64,000 nucleotides of DNA from Mycolicibacter heraklionensis (GCA_001673575.1 LZME01000051.1:1-64000); one strand, 5' to 3'. Positions 1-9,260 are shown, counted from the first letter of the stretch. Program-made: numbers and translations. The notes: generated from the sequence alone by a model not told the origin.

Positions 1-49
1 AGTTGCTCGACATGTTCCACATCGACGACCAGACCTTGAATATGGAAGG
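1..49. repeat. Arm of a 49-bp inverted repeat (partner 1204-1252)
   Basis: Bases 1-49 are the reverse complement of 1204-1252 with one mismatch, at base 29. The partner lies inside the coding sequence of the same penicillin-binding protein, between its two enzymatic domains. Homology to the gene's own Pro-rich tail resumes at base 50. This looks like a fold-back join at a sequence end rather than a natural C-terminus, but a real inversion cannot be excluded. Confidence 0.85.
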
Positions 50-2390
50 GCTCCGGCATCGGGAATCCCGGCGGCGGAGGCGGCGGCTCGTCAAAGTCCT
101 GTGGAGGCGGCGGCGGCGGTGAATACCAGTCGTACTGCACCGGAATAGGCGCGCTGGTCGGCACGCCCGCGGAGCCGCCGATCTCGGTGGGCTTGGGGAA
201 CTGCACGATCGGTTCACCCCACAGCGCGCCATCCATGCTGGCTTTCCAGATGTCGGCCGGCAGGCCCGCGCCGTACACCGGCCCGCCCCACTTGTTCGTC
301 AACGGTTCGTCGCCGCCGGTGGTGCCCACCCAGACCGCCGTCGACAGGGTCGGCGTGTAGCCGACCATCCAGGCATCCCGGTTAGCCCCGGTGGTGCCGA
401 GCTGGGTGGTGCCGGTCTTGGCCGCGGCCGGGCGCCCACCAGCCAGGTCGTGCCCGCCCGACCAGCTCGGAATCGCCTTCATGGCGTCGGTGACGTTGTC
501 CGCGACTGCTTTCGGGACTCGCTGCTCCCCGGAGTCCTTGGCGGTCACTGTGCCATCGAAGAGGACCCGGTCGTCGGGGCCGACGACCTTCTGAATGAAG
601 TGCGGCCGGTGGTACATGCCGGAGTCGGCCAGGGTCGCGTACGCCGACGCCATGTCGATCACCCGAGTCTGGTACTGGCCAAGCACGATGCCATTCTCCG
701 GGGGCCCGCCACGGCCGTCCTGGGACAGGGTGTGCGCGACACCCGGGAAGCTCTTGGCGACCCCGAGTTCGTGTGCGGCGTCGGCGACGTCCTGCGGTCC
801 GTGCTTGAGCTTGAGCATCAGCCGGTAGTAGGCCGTGTTGAGCGATCGTTTGAGCGCCTCGGCGATGTTGCAGACTCCGCAGCTGGCACCGCCCACGTTG
901 CTGATCTTGGTTTTGCCGACCGTCAGTGGCCCGCTGTCGATCTGCTCCCCCAGGCCGATGCCCTGTTTCAGCGCCGCCACCAAGGCGAACACCTTGAATG
1001 AGGAACCGGTCTGCAACCCGGCCTGGGCGAAGTCGAAGCCGCCGACCTCGTCGCCGCCGTAGTAGGCCCGCACCGCACCGTTGCGTGGATCGATGGAGAC
1101 CACAGCGGTACGCATAGTCGGTTTTTGCCCAGCCATGGTCGCTTTGACGGCTTTCTCCACCGCCCGCTGCGCCTTCATGTCGATCGTTGTGGTGATGCGC
1201 AGGCCTTCCATATTCAAGGTCTGCTCGTCGATGTGGAACATGTCGAGCAACTCTTCGGTGACCTGGCGCTGGATCAGCCCGGCGGGCCCGGAGGCTTGGT
1301 CGGCATTGCGCGCCTGGTCGGGCGGGATCGTCGTGGGGAAGAACTGTTTGGCCCGCTCGCTGAGCGTCAGCGCGCCAGTCTGCACCATGCCGTCGAGTAC
1401 CCAATTCCACCGGTCGACGGCGCGGTCCCGGTTGATCGCCGGATCCAGCGCGGACGGCCGCTGAATCACCGCCGCCAGCAAGGCGCCCTCGGAGACGGTG
1501 AGGTCTTCGACCTTCTTGTCGAAGTAGGCTCGGGCGGCCGCGTTGATCCCGTAGGTGGTCCGGCCGAAGTAGATGATGTTGAGGTAGGCCTCCAGCACTT
1601 CATCCTTGGACCATGCCTCGGACATCTTGGTGGCGATGACGAGCTCTTTGCCCTTGCGGACCAGTCCGCCCATGCCGGCCCGCTCGGACCCGACCAGCGC
1701 GTTCTTGACGTACTGCTGGGTGATGGTCGAACCGCCCTGGGTGTCACCACCGGTCAGGTTGTTCTTGACCGCCCGAAACAACCCCGAGACCGAGAAGCCG
1801 GAGTTGGTGTAGAAGTCTCGGTCCTCGGCGGCCAACACCGCGTCACGTACGTGAACCGGTACCCGGTCCAGCTTGATGTCAATCCGATTCCCGTCCGGCG
1901 GAACGATTTTCGCCAGCTCGGTGCCGTCGGCGGCGAGGATTGTCGACACCTGCGTAGTGTGGATGTCACCGGGTTCGGGGACCTCCACGGTGCGGTAGGC
2001 CATCCCGAATGTGACGACCGGCACCGCCAGTAGCGTCGCAGCGGCGCCGTACAGGCCGCGCCTGGCCCAGAGCCACTTCCGTCGCCGCGATTCGTGCTGA
2101 TCGAGCTCGGCTGCCAGATCTTCCGGGAGAACTGCCGGCGATTCGTCTGGGACACCGGCTCTTTCGCTGTCCGGGCGCGGACGCTCCATGGCGGCCTTAA
2201 CCGCTTCGAGGCGCTCGTGGCGGTCCGACTCGTCATCGGTGCAGTCGCCGAACTTGGCGGCGGAGTTGCCCGCGGCCGTATCGGCGTCCGTCCCGCTCGC
2301 TTCACCGGTGGGCTCGACGTTGGTAGTCGTCAAGAAATGCTCTTCTTCAGCGCTGTCGGCACCCGGCGCTGTCGGGCCCCGCGTTCTCAT
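1..2390 (-). CDS. Second class A penicillin-binding protein (PonA1 paralogue), 3' end outside the window
   Basis: This is a bifunctional peptidoglycan synthase with an N-terminal membrane anchor, a GT51 glycosyltransferase domain and a C-terminal transpeptidase domain. At least 796 codons are open from the ATG at 2390 to the window edge. Visible motifs are EDRDFY (catalytic Glu) and GGSTITQQYVKN in the glycosyltransferase, and GSSFK (active Ser), RSLN and KTGTTQ in the transpeptidase. It ends in a Pro-rich tail. It is clearly homologous along its length to the ponA1 product immediately upstream, so the two are a tandem duplication. No frameshift is seen. The last 16 or so codons before the edge fall in an inverted copy of the gene's own middle (1204-1252), so the true C-terminus cannot be read here. 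The function is family knowledge; redundancy with PonA1 is inference. Confidence 0.9.
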   Translation of the reverse strand, partial: MRTRGPTAPGADSAEEEHFLTTTNVEPTGEASGTDADTAAGNSAAKFGDCTDDESDRHERLEAVKAAMERPRPDSERAGVPDESPAVLPEDLAAELDQHESRRRKWLWARRGLYGAAATLLAVPVVTFGMAYRTVEVPEPGDIHTTQVSTILAADGTELAKIVPPDGNRIDIKLDRVPVHVRDAVLAAEDRDFYTNSGFSVSGLFRAVKNNLTGGDTQGGSTITQQYVKNALVGSERAGMGGLVRKGKELVIATKMSEAWSKDEVLEAYLNIIYFGRTTYGINAAARAYFDKKVEDLTVSEGALLAAVIQRPSALDPAINRDRAVDRWNWVLDGMVQTGALTLSERAKQFFPTTIPPDQARNADQASGPAGLIQRQVTEELLDMFHIDEQTLNMEGLRITTTIDMKAQRAVEKAVKATMAGQKPTMRTAVVSIDPRNGAVRAYYGGDEVGGFDFAQAGLQTGSSFKVFALVAALKQGIGLGEQIDSGPLTVGKTKISNVGGASCGVCNIAEALKRSLNTAYYRLMLKLKHGPQDVADAAHELGVAKSFPGVAHTLSQDGRGGPPENGIVLGQYQTRVIDMASAYATLADSGMYHRPHFIQKVVGPDDRVLFDGTVTAKDSGEQRVPKAVADNVTDAMKAIPSWSGGHDLAGGRPAAAKTGTTQLGTTGANRDAWMVGYTPTLSTAVWVGTTGGDEPLTNKWGGPVYGAGLPADIWKASMDGALWGEPIVQFPKPTEIGGSAGVPTSAPIPVQYDWYSPPPPPPQDFDEPPPPPPGFPMPEPFHIQGLVVDVEHVEQ

Positions 2391-2524
2391 GTGCGCCCAG
2401 GGCGTCCTTGCAGGTAGGAGTCCGGCTTCCGGCCCTTCGCCATCCCGATTCGGCCGCAACCTATTTCGGCGATCGGCGAAGTGCTCAGCAGCCAGTCGTC
2501 CCCCACGCGTCGCTGCAGTCGCAT
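2387..2524 (-). pseudogene. Remnant of a DUF5318 gene upstream of the ponA paralogue
   Basis: This 45-codon ORF starts MRLQRRV, and its TGA overlaps the ATG of the downstream penicillin-binding protein gene (ATGA). The intact DUF5318 protein before ponA1 starts VRLQRQV. Around the start codon 23 of 29 bases are identical (2502-2530 against 5464-5492). After about eight codons the similarity stops and both CxxC pairs are absent. The position, the start and the overlap with the next gene all match the intact copy. I read it as what is left of the first gene of a duplicated DUF5318-ponA unit. It could still be translated to couple expression of the downstream gene. Confidence 0.6.
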
Positions 2525-2581
2525 GGCCAACAGATTACTTCCGTGGACTCACCATCGGGTTGAAACGAGGTCACAAACGCA

Positions 2582-5062
2582 CTACGGCGCAGGGGGCAGC
2601 GGCTCGACCGCAGGCGGGCCGCCCGGTTCGGGACCCTGCTGCGCCGGCGGCGCCGGCGGGGCCGGCGGGGCGGCCGTGATCGTGGTGGGTGGACCGATCG
2701 GGATGGTGATGCCCGGCGCGATCTCGATTGTCGGCTGGATGACGGTCTCCTCCGGAGGCGCCGGAGGGCCGGCGTCCATCGGCGGAGGCGGTGGCGGCGC
2801 GGCCGGGACACCGGCATAACCGCCAATCTCGGTGGGCGTGGGGAAGGTTTCGTTGGGGGTGCCCTTCAGGGCGCCGTCCATGGTGGCCTTCCAGATGTCG
2901 GCCGGAATTCCCGCACCGTAGACCGGACCACCCCACTGGTTCACCAGCGGCTCGTCTCCCCCGGTGGTGCCCACCCAGACGGCGGTCGACAGCGACGGCG
3001 TGTAGCCGACCATCCAGCCGTCCCGGTTGGCCCCGGTGTCGCCCAGCTGGGTGGTGCCGGTCTTAGCCGCCGACGCCCGTCCACCGGCCAGGTTGTGCCC
3101 GCGCGACCAGCCGGCGATGGGCTGCATGGCGGCGGTGACGTTGTCGGCAACCGCCTTGGGGATGCGCTGCTCGCCGGTGTCCTCGGAGGTCTTGGCATCG
3201 AACAGCACGCGGCCGTCGGCACTGACCACCTTCTCCACGAAGTGCGGCGGGTGGTAGATGCCGGAGTCCGCCAGCGTCGCGTACGCCGAGGCCATGTCGA
3301 TCACCCGGGTCTGGTACTGACCCAGCACCACTCCGCCTTCGGGCGGACCGCCGTCCTGCGACAGGGTGTGCGGCACGCCGGGGAAGCTCTTGGCGACCCC
3401 CGCCTGATGCGCGGCGTCGGCGACGTCCTGCGCCCCGTTCTTGAGCTTGAGCATCAGCCGGTAGTACGCGGTGTTCAGCGACCGCTTGAGCGCCTCGGCG
3501 ATGTTGCAGACACCACAGCCCTCGCCCTCGGCATTGGTGATCTTGGTCCGGCCGTTGTCGAGGGTCAGCGGTGAACTGTCGATCTGATAGCCCAAGCCGA
3601 TGCCCTGCTCCAACGCGGCCACCAGGGCGAATACCTTGAACGACGACCCGGTCTGCAGTCCGGCCTGGGCGAAGTCGAAGCCGTTGGCATCCGATCCGCC
3701 GTAATAGGCGCGCACCGCGCCGTCGCGCGGGTCGATGGACACCACCGCGGTCCGCATGTTGGGGATCTGGTCTTTGAGGTAGGTGGCCACCGCATCTTCA
3801 GCGGCATCCTGCGCAGCCGGGTCGATAGTGGTGGTGATCTGCAGGCCCTGGGTGTTGAGCGTCTGTTCGTCGATATTGAACAGCTCGAGCAGCTCACTGG
3901 TGACCTGCCGCTGGATCAACCCGTTGGGCCCGGTGGTGATGTTCTGGCTGCGGGCCAGTTCGGGCGACACCGTGGACGGAAACTCTTGAGCGGCGCGCTC
4001 ACCGGCGGAAAGGGCTCCGGTCTCCACCATGCCGTCGAGCACCCAACTCCACCGGTCGAGGGCGCCTTCGGGATCGACCGCGGGGTCCAACGTGGACGGC
4101 CGCTGGATCAGGGCGGCCAGCAGCGCACCCTCGGCGATGTCGAGCTCCTCGACGGGCTTGTCGAAGTAGGCCCGTGACGCCGCGGCGATCCCATAGGCGC
4201 CGCGGCCGAAGTAGATGATGTTCAGATAGGCCTGCAGCACATCATCTTTGCGCCACGCACTCGACATCTTCGTGGCGATCACCAGCTCTTTGGCCTTGCG
4301 GACCAATCCGCCCATGCCCGCCCGCTCGGAACCGACCAGGGCGTTCTTGACGTATTGCTGGGTGATCGTCGAACCGCCCTGGGTGTCACCACCGAACAGG
4401 TTGTTCTTGATCGCGCGGGCGAAGCCCGACACCGAGAAGCCGGGGTTGGAGTAGAAGTCGCGGTCCTCGGCCGCCAACACCGCATTCCGCACGTAGACCG
4501 GCACCTGGTTGATGTCGATGTCGACGCGGTTGCCTTCCGGCGGAATGATTTTGGCCAGCTCGGTACCGTCATTGGCCAGGATCGTCGACACCTGGTTGGT
4601 CCGGATGTCGCCGGGCGAGGGCACATCGGTGATGGAGTAGGCCATCGCGAAGGTGATGACCGGCAACAGCAACATCACCACCACTGCGGTGTAGAGCCCA
4701 CGCCGGATCCACCGCCAATTCGGCGGATGCGCGCGCAGCCATTCCAGCGGATTCTGCGCACCCGGTGCGTCGGTGGGAGCGGAGCGCTCTGCCCGTCGTG
4801 TTGGTGGCGCGGTCGGCTTCTCGGGCGGCGGCTCGCGCCGCGGGATCCGGCCACTCAACGTCTGCTCGCGTTGTGGGGGCGTCCCGTCAAGGGCCGCCCG
4901 CACCGCATCGATCGGGTCCCGCAGATCGGCAGTCACCGCGTCGTCAACAGCCGGAATGATCGTGGTCTGTCGGTCGTCGGGGCCCGCCGGCGGCCGGCGG
5001 CCGGCAGCGTCGGAGGGCCGAGCCGAGCCAGCGTCGAACCCGTCGTCGTGATGTTTACTCAC
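2582..5062 (-). CDS. ponA1: PonA1, bifunctional transglycosylase/transpeptidase
   Basis: This class A penicillin-binding protein of 826 residues polymerises and cross-links peptidoglycan at the membrane. It has a charged, Pro-rich cytoplasmic N-terminus of about 115 residues, one membrane helix, then the GT51 domain (EDRDFY, GGSTITQQ) and the transpeptidase domain (GSSFK, RSLN, KTGTTQ). It ends in a long Pro-rich extracellular tail, as in mycobacterial PonA1. I chose the GTG at 5062 because it overlaps the TAA of the upstream DUF5318 gene (GTGAGTAA), implying translational coupling. The open frame extends further to 5137, but that part lies inside the upstream gene. M. tuberculosis has the same pair (Rv0049-Rv0050). 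A diverged second copy follows 57 bp downstream of its stop codon. Confidence 0.95.
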   Translation of the reverse strand: MSKHHDDGFDAGSARPSDAAGRRPPAGPDDRQTTIIPAVDDAVTADLRDPIDAVRAALDGTPPQREQTLSGRIPRREPPPEKPTAPPTRRAERSAPTDAPGAQNPLEWLRAHPPNWRWIRRGLYTAVVVMLLLPVITFAMAYSITDVPSPGDIRTNQVSTILANDGTELAKIIPPEGNRVDIDINQVPVYVRNAVLAAEDRDFYSNPGFSVSGFARAIKNNLFGGDTQGGSTITQQYVKNALVGSERAGMGGLVRKAKELVIATKMSSAWRKDDVLQAYLNIIYFGRGAYGIAAASRAYFDKPVEELDIAEGALLAALIQRPSTLDPAVDPEGALDRWSWVLDGMVETGALSAGERAAQEFPSTVSPELARSQNITTGPNGLIQRQVTSELLELFNIDEQTLNTQGLQITTTIDPAAQDAAEDAVATYLKDQIPNMRTAVVSIDPRDGAVRAYYGGSDANGFDFAQAGLQTGSSFKVFALVAALEQGIGLGYQIDSSPLTLDNGRTKITNAEGEGCGVCNIAEALKRSLNTAYYRLMLKLKNGAQDVADAAHQAGVAKSFPGVPHTLSQDGGPPEGGVVLGQYQTRVIDMASAYATLADSGIYHPPHFVEKVVSADGRVLFDAKTSEDTGEQRIPKAVADNVTAAMQPIAGWSRGHNLAGGRASAAKTGTTQLGDTGANRDGWMVGYTPSLSTAVWVGTTGGDEPLVNQWGGPVYGAGIPADIWKATMDGALKGTPNETFPTPTEIGGYAGVPAAPPPPPPMDAGPPAPPEETVIQPTIEIAPGITIPIGPPTTITAAPPAPPAPPAQQGPEPGGPPAVEPLPPAP

Positions 5063-5480
5063 TGGCGGTACGGGCTCCGCTGCGTGCCGGCCGTCGACCG
5101 CGGGATCCCTTGGGCGGGCTCGCGAGGCCCAACACATATGACTTCACAAGGTGATTCCAGCTGCAGGTCCGACACACCTCGACGACATACACCGAGAACT
5201 CCGAGAAGCGGGTGGCCAACAGGACCAGTTCCTCGGCGGAACGCGCCGAGCCCGAGACCGCACCCAGCTGGTCGCCGTACACCCACGACACCAGGGTGAG
5301 TGGCTCCTTGCGGCAGATGGGGCAGACCACCGCACTGGGCTTGCCGTGGAACTTCGCGGCGCGCAGCAGATACGGGTTGGCGTCGCACACCTCGGTGACC
5401 CCGGTACGCCCGGAGTAGACCTCGGCCAGCAGGGAACGGCGCCGGAGCGCGTAGTCCACTACCTGTCGCTGCAATCGCAC
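5055..5480 (-). CDS. DUF5318 zinc-ribbon protein (Rv0049-like)
   Basis: This 141-residue conserved actinobacterial protein of unknown function contains two Cys pairs, CPIC near the middle and CRTC about 50 residues later. The pairs look like a zinc ribbon. The GTG at 5480 gives the N-terminus VRLQRQVVDYALRRRS, which matches Rv0049 as I remember it. The upstream extension to 5507 is basic and unlikely to be translated. It overlaps the start of ponA1, so the two genes are almost certainly cotranscribed, and a link to cell-wall synthesis is inferred only from this. A diverged promoter region of about 110 bp separates it from the plus-strand DUF1707 gene. Confidence 0.88.
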   Translation of the reverse strand: MRLQRQVVDYALRRRSLLAEVYSGRTGVTEVCDANPYLLRAAKFHGKPSAVVCPICRKEPLTLVSWVYGDQLGAVSGSARSAEELVLLATRFSEFSVYVVEVCRTCSWNHLVKSYVLGLASPPKGSRGRRPARSGARTASE

Positions 5481-5579
5481 GGTGACCAGAGTACGTCGGG
5501 TCCTCACCGGCGCTCGCGATCAACGCCCCCAACCGGCGCCAACCGGCGGATTCGCCGTCACCACCGGGCCGCCTTCTTT

Positions 5580-5585
5580 TACGAT
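5580..5585 (+). promoter_or_regulatory. -10 element for the DUF1707 gene (near-leaderless)
   Basis: TACGAT fits the mycobacterial TANNNT -10 box and ends 7 bases before the GTG at 5593, so transcription would start at or one base before the start codon. No good -35 box is seen and there is no Shine-Dalgarno sequence. Confidence 0.45.
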
Positions 5586-5592
5586 CGTCGCC

Positions 5593-6444
5593 GTGGCGAC
5601 ACGGCAGACCGCAGGCACGCGGGCCAAGGACAGCGACCGGGACGACGTCTGCCGGATCCTGGACAGCGCGCTGGGCGAGGGGCAGGTGTCCAGCGCCGAG
5701 CACCAGGAGCGAATCAGCGCGGCCACCCGAGCCGTGACCCTGGGAGACCTACATACCCTGGTCGGCGACCTGCAGACCGAGACCGCGCCGGTCAAGCTGC
5801 CGACGTTGGGCAGTCCCACGAAATTCGGGATGCGCAGTGTCGCCCTCAAGGCACTGGGTGCACTCGGCACCGCGCTGGTGGCGGGCATGCTGCTCGGCTG
5901 GGCGCTCTACGGAAACACCAGCTCCCCGCTGAGTTTCACCTCTGACCCCGGGGCCAAGCCGGACGGTGTCGCACCGGTGGTGCTCACCCCACCACGACAG
6001 CTGCACTCCCTGGGCGGACTCACCGGCCTGCTGGAGCAGGCCCGCCAGAAGTTCGGCGACACCATGGGCTACCGGCTGGTGGTCTATCCCGACTATGCAT
6101 CCCTGGACCGCCCTGACCCGGGCGAAGAGCGCCGCAAACTGGACTACTCCTACCGCGGCGGCTGGGGCGATCCGTCCACCTCGTCCAAGAGCAGTGACGA
6201 CGTGCTGGTCGATCTGAGCGCATTCGACGTGAAGGCCGCGGTCGGGATCCTGCGCGGGGCCCCCGAGACGCTCGGGATCAAACCAGCCGACGTGAAAAGC
6301 ACCTACCTGATCGTCGACCCGGCGCGGGACCCCACGACACCGGGGGCGCTGTCACTGTCGGTGTATGTTTCCAGCGACTACGGCAGCGGCTACATCGACT
6401 TCGCGGGCGACGGAACCGTCAAACGCATCAATTACCCGTCCTGA
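5593..6444 (+). CDS. DUF1707 domain membrane protein (Rv0048c-like)
   Basis: This 283-residue protein starts with a DUF1707-type domain of about 50 residues (DRDDVCRILDSALGEGQVS). One membrane helix follows (ALGTALVAGMLLGWALYG, around residues 95-115), then a C-terminal domain of about 160 residues that is probably outside the membrane. Its position between DUF5318-ponA1 and padR is the same as Rv0048c. The GTG at 5593 is preferred over the in-frame start at 5482 because a TANNNT box lies just before it and the upstream residues are low-complexity. The function is unknown. Confidence 0.85.
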   Translation: MATRQTAGTRAKDSDRDDVCRILDSALGEGQVSSAEHQERISAATRAVTLGDLHTLVGDLQTETAPVKLPTLGSPTKFGMRSVALKALGALGTALVAGMLLGWALYGNTSSPLSFTSDPGAKPDGVAPVVLTPPRQLHSLGGLTGLLEQARQKFGDTMGYRLVVYPDYASLDRPDPGEERRKLDYSYRGGWGDPSTSSKSSDDVLVDLSAFDVKAAVGILRGAPETLGIKPADVKSTYLIVDPARDPTTPGALSLSVYVSSDYGSGYIDFAGDGTVKRINYPS

Positions 6445-6499
6445 ACTGCGGGTTTAGTGCGAGTTTAATGCGACTGAACGCCAAGCGAACAATAGCCAC

Positions 6500-6529
6500 T
6501 TGGGCGCAGTTATATCGGCGCGATACTAT
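6500..6529 (+). promoter_or_regulatory. SigA-type promoter of padR
   Basis: TTGGGC at 6500-6505 and TACTAT at 6524-6529 are 18 bases apart. Transcription would start near 6536 and leave a leader of about 45 bases that carries the strong Shine-Dalgarno GGAGGAGG at 6566-6573. Just upstream, at 6448-6475, two adjacent copies of TTTARTGCGA could be an operator. Confidence 0.45.
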
Positions 6530-6581
6530 GGCGCGAACCGTCGACCGGTCGTAGCTACACCATCTGGAGGAGGTGACTGGA

Positions 6582-7121
6582 GTGCTGGAGCTCGCCATTT
6601 TGGGCTTGTTGCTCGAGTCGCCGATGCACGGCTACGAGCTCCGGAAGCGGTTGACCGGTCTGCTGGGTGCGTTCCGGGCGTTCTCCTACGGTTCGCTGTA
6701 TCCCGCACTGCGGCGCATGCAGCTGGCCGGTGTGATCGCCGAGGACGCCGCGCCGACGGGGACCCCGGTGCGCCGGGCCCGTCGGGTGTACCGGCTGACC
6801 GACGCCGGCCGTCAGCGATTCAACGAGCTGGTGTCCGACACCGGCCCGCAGAACTACACCGACGACGGCTTCGGAGTCCACCTGGCGTTCTTCAACCGCA
6901 CCCCGGCCGAGGCTCGGATGCGGATCCTCGAAGGCCGCCGCCGGCAGGTGGAAGAACGCCGGGAAGGCCTGCGCAACGCGGTGGCACGGGCCAGCAACTC
7001 GTTGGACCGCTATACCCGCCAGCTGCACCAGCTCGGGCTGGAGTCCAGCGAGCGGGAGGTCAATTGGCTCAACGAGCTGATCGCGGCCGAACGCGCATCG
7101 AACCGGGCCGAACAACCCTGA
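6582..7121 (+). CDS. PadR-family transcriptional regulator (Rv0047c-like)
   Basis: This winged-helix repressor of 179 residues opens with [20 protein letters not shown], the recognisable PadR start, and has the SLYPALRRM recognition region at about residue 40. A helical C-terminal half is typical of PadR proteins with a dimerisation domain. I chose the GTG at 6582 because GGAGGAGG at 6566-6573 is then spaced 8 bases upstream. A start at 6573 would overlap that ribosome-binding site. The gene lies 79 bp before ino1, the same order as in M. tuberculosis. Regulation of itself or ino1 is plausible but not shown by the sequence. Confidence 0.9.
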   Translation: MLELAILGLLLESPMHGYELRKRLTGLLGAFRAFSYGSLYPALRRMQLAGVIAEDAAPTGTPVRRARRVYRLTDAGRQRFNELVSDTGPQNYTDDGFGVHLAFFNRTPAEARMRILEGRRRQVEERREGLRNAVARASNSLDRYTRQLHQLGLESSEREVNWLNELIAAERASNRAEQP

Positions 7122-7200
7122 TCCTGCATACGGACGCGGGCATCGGGGAAACACAACACAGCACGTCAGCAGTGAAAGCAGAAAAAGGAGAGCGTCGAAA

Positions 7201-8292
7201 ATGACTGAGCAAACGACGGATGTGCGGGTCGCCATTGTCGGCGTCGGCAACTGCGCGTCCTCGCTGGTCCAAGGCGTCCAGTACTACCAGAACGCCGATG
7301 ACACCTCCACGGTTCCCGGCTTGATGCACGTGCGCTTCGGCCCGTACCACGTCCGCGACGTCAAGTTCGTCGCCGCGTTCGACGTGGACGCCAAGAAGGT
7401 CGGCTTCGACCTATCCGAGGCGATCTTCGCCTCGGAGAACAACACCATCAAGATCGCTGACGTGCCGCCGACCAACGTGATCGTGCAGCGCGGCCCGACC
7501 CTGGACGGCATCGGCAAGTACTACGCCGAGACCATCGAGGTTTCCGACGCCGAGGCCGTGGACGTGGTCGCCGCCCTGCGCGAGGCCAAGGTCGATGTGC
7601 TGGTCTCCTACCTGCCGGTGGGTTCGGAAGAGGCCGACAAGTTCTACGCCCAGTGCGCCATCGACGCAGGCGTCGCATTCGTCAACGCGCTGCCGGTGTT
7701 CATCGCCTCCGACCCGGTGTGGGCCAAGAAGTTCGCCGACGCCGGCGTGCCGATCGTCGGCGACGACATCAAGAGCCAGGTGGGCGCCACCATCACCCAC
7801 CGCGTGATGGCCAAGCTGTTCGAGGACCGCGGGGTCACCCTCGACCGCACCTACCAGCTCAACGTCGGCGGCAACATGGACTTCAAGAACATGCTCGAGC
7901 GTGAGCGGCTGGAGTCCAAGAAGGTCTCCAAGACCCAGGCCGTCACCTCCAACTTGACCGGCTCGCTGGCCGGCAAGGTCGAGGACAAGAACGTCCACAT
8001 CGGACCAAGCGACCACGTCGCCTGGCTTGATGACCGCAAGTGGGCCTACGTTCGGCTGGAAGGCCGCGCCTTCGGTGACGCACCGCTGAACCTGGAGTAC
8101 AAGCTCGAGGTGTGGGACTCGCCGAACTCGGCCGGCATCATCATCGACGCGGTGCGTGCCGCCAAGATCGCCAAGGACCGCGGCATCGGCGGACCGATCC
8201 TGCCGGCGTCGGCGTACCTGATGAAGAGCCCGCCCAAGCAGCTGGCTGACGACGTCGCGCGCGCCCAGCTCGAGGAATTCATCGTCGGCTAG
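7201..8292 (+). CDS. ino1: Inositol-3-phosphate synthase
   Basis: The enzyme converts glucose-6-phosphate to inositol-1-phosphate with NAD. In mycobacteria this is the first step toward phosphatidylinositol, PIMs, lipoarabinomannan and mycothiol. The protein has 363 residues, close to the M. tuberculosis enzyme. The N-terminal NAD-binding turn reads [13 protein letters not shown] at about residues 17-29. The conserved central stretch around [15 protein letters not shown] and the region [12 protein letters not shown] are present. AAGGAGAG upstream gives a normal ribosome-binding site for the ATG at 7201. It follows padR, as in Rv0047c-Rv0046c. Confidence 0.96.
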   Translation: MTEQTTDVRVAIVGVGNCASSLVQGVQYYQNADDTSTVPGLMHVRFGPYHVRDVKFVAAFDVDAKKVGFDLSEAIFASENNTIKIADVPPTNVIVQRGPTLDGIGKYYAETIEVSDAEAVDVVAALREAKVDVLVSYLPVGSEEADKFYAQCAIDAGVAFVNALPVFIASDPVWAKKFADAGVPIVGDDIKSQVGATITHRVMAKLFEDRGVTLDRTYQLNVGGNMDFKNMLERERLESKKVSKTQAVTSNLTGSLAGKVEDKNVHIGPSDHVAWLDDRKWAYVRLEGRAFGDAPLNLEYKLEVWDSPNSAGIIIDAVRAAKIAKDRGIGGPILPASAYLMKSPPKQLADDVARAQLEEFIVG

Positions 8293-8312
8293 ACGCCGAC
8301 TCTGCGCCGAAT

Positions 8313-9197
8313 ATGACTGACGACGAGCTGGCCGGCCTCTCGGAGTTCGCCCTATTGGCGGGCAACGCCGAGCAGGCAGGTCTGGCCGGTCCGTTGCCCG
8401 ATGTGGAGCGGATCGAAACCGGTGATGTCAGTGCGCTGCGCTGGGGTTCGGCACCGCCGCGGGTGGTGTTCCTGCATGGCGGCGCGCAGAACGCTCACAC
8501 TTGGGACACCGTCATCCTCGGGCTCGGCGAGCCCGCGCTGGCGGTGGACCTGCCCGGCCATGGCCGTTCGGCGTGGCGCGAGGACGGCGACTACTCACCG
8601 CAGCGCAATGCCGCCACCCTGGCGCCGGTGCTGCAGGAGCTGGCACCGGATGCCGAGTTGGTGGTCGGCATGTCGCTGGGCGGACTGACCGCGATCCGCC
8701 TGGCGGCCACCGTCGGCGAGCTGGTGCGCCGGTTGGCGATTGTGGATGTGACGCCGTCGGCGTTGCAGCGCCATGCCGAGATGAGTGCCGCCGACCGCGG
8801 GACCGTGGCATTGGCCCAAGGCGACCGGACGTTCCCCGATTTCGAGTCGCTGCTGGCCGTCACCACGGCAGCGGCGCCGCACCGGGATCTGGAGTCGCTG
8901 CGACGCGGGGTGTTCCACAACACCCGTCGGTTGCCGGACGGCAGTTGGACGTGGCGCTACGACACCATCCGCTCCGTCGGCGACTTCACCGAACTGTGGA
9001 CCGATGTCTCGGCGATCACCGCACCCACCACCTTGATCCGCGGCGGCGATTCGTTCTTCGTGACCGCCGACGACGTCGCCGAGTACACGCAGCGCTCGCC
9101 GGGGCTGACCACCCACGTGGTGGACGGCGCCGGACACTCCGTGCAAAGTGACCGGCCTCGCGTGCTGGCCGAGCTGCTTCGCATGACCCTCGCCTGA
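8313..9197 (+). CDS. Alpha/beta-fold hydrolase (Rv0045c-like esterase)
   Basis: This 294-residue protein has the alpha/beta hydrolase landmarks in order: oxyanion region FLHGGAQNAHTWD, GHGRSAW, the nucleophile elbow GMSLGG (Ser at about residue 120), an acidic residue after TLIRGGDS, and GAGHSVQSD with the catalytic His near the C-terminus. It has no signal peptide. M. tuberculosis Rv0045c, at the same place, is a small-ester hydrolase of similar length. The natural substrate is unknown. Only 20 bases separate it from ino1, so cotranscription is likely. Confidence 0.92.
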   Translation: MTDDELAGLSEFALLAGNAEQAGLAGPLPDVERIETGDVSALRWGSAPPRVVFLHGGAQNAHTWDTVILGLGEPALAVDLPGHGRSAWREDGDYSPQRNAATLAPVLQELAPDAELVVGMSLGGLTAIRLAATVGELVRRLAIVDVTPSALQRHAEMSAADRGTVALAQGDRTFPDFESLLAVTTAAAPHRDLESLRRGVFHNTRRLPDGSWTWRYDTIRSVGDFTELWTDVSAITAPTTLIRGGDSFFVTADDVAEYTQRSPGLTTHVVDGAGHSVQSDRPRVLAELLRMTLA

Positions 9198-9248
9198 TAC
9201 CGCCCCAACCCGTCGGTTCACTCGCATGCTGGCCGCCACTTCCGGGGA

Positions 9249-9254
9249 TAAGGT
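9249..9254 (+). promoter_or_regulatory. -10 element for leaderless start of the LLM oxidoreductase
   Basis: TAAGGT is followed by exactly 6 bases and then the ATG at 9261. That is the spacing expected if transcription begins on the A of the start codon. There is no Shine-Dalgarno sequence. Confidence 0.6.
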
Positions 9255-9260
9255 GGCGAG

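Noticed and set aside
382..1410. Long minus-strand ORF of 342 codons inside the first PBP gene
   Set aside because: It is a shadow in another frame on the same strand. Its product is Arg/Gly-rich without motifs, while the overlapping frame carries all PBP signatures.
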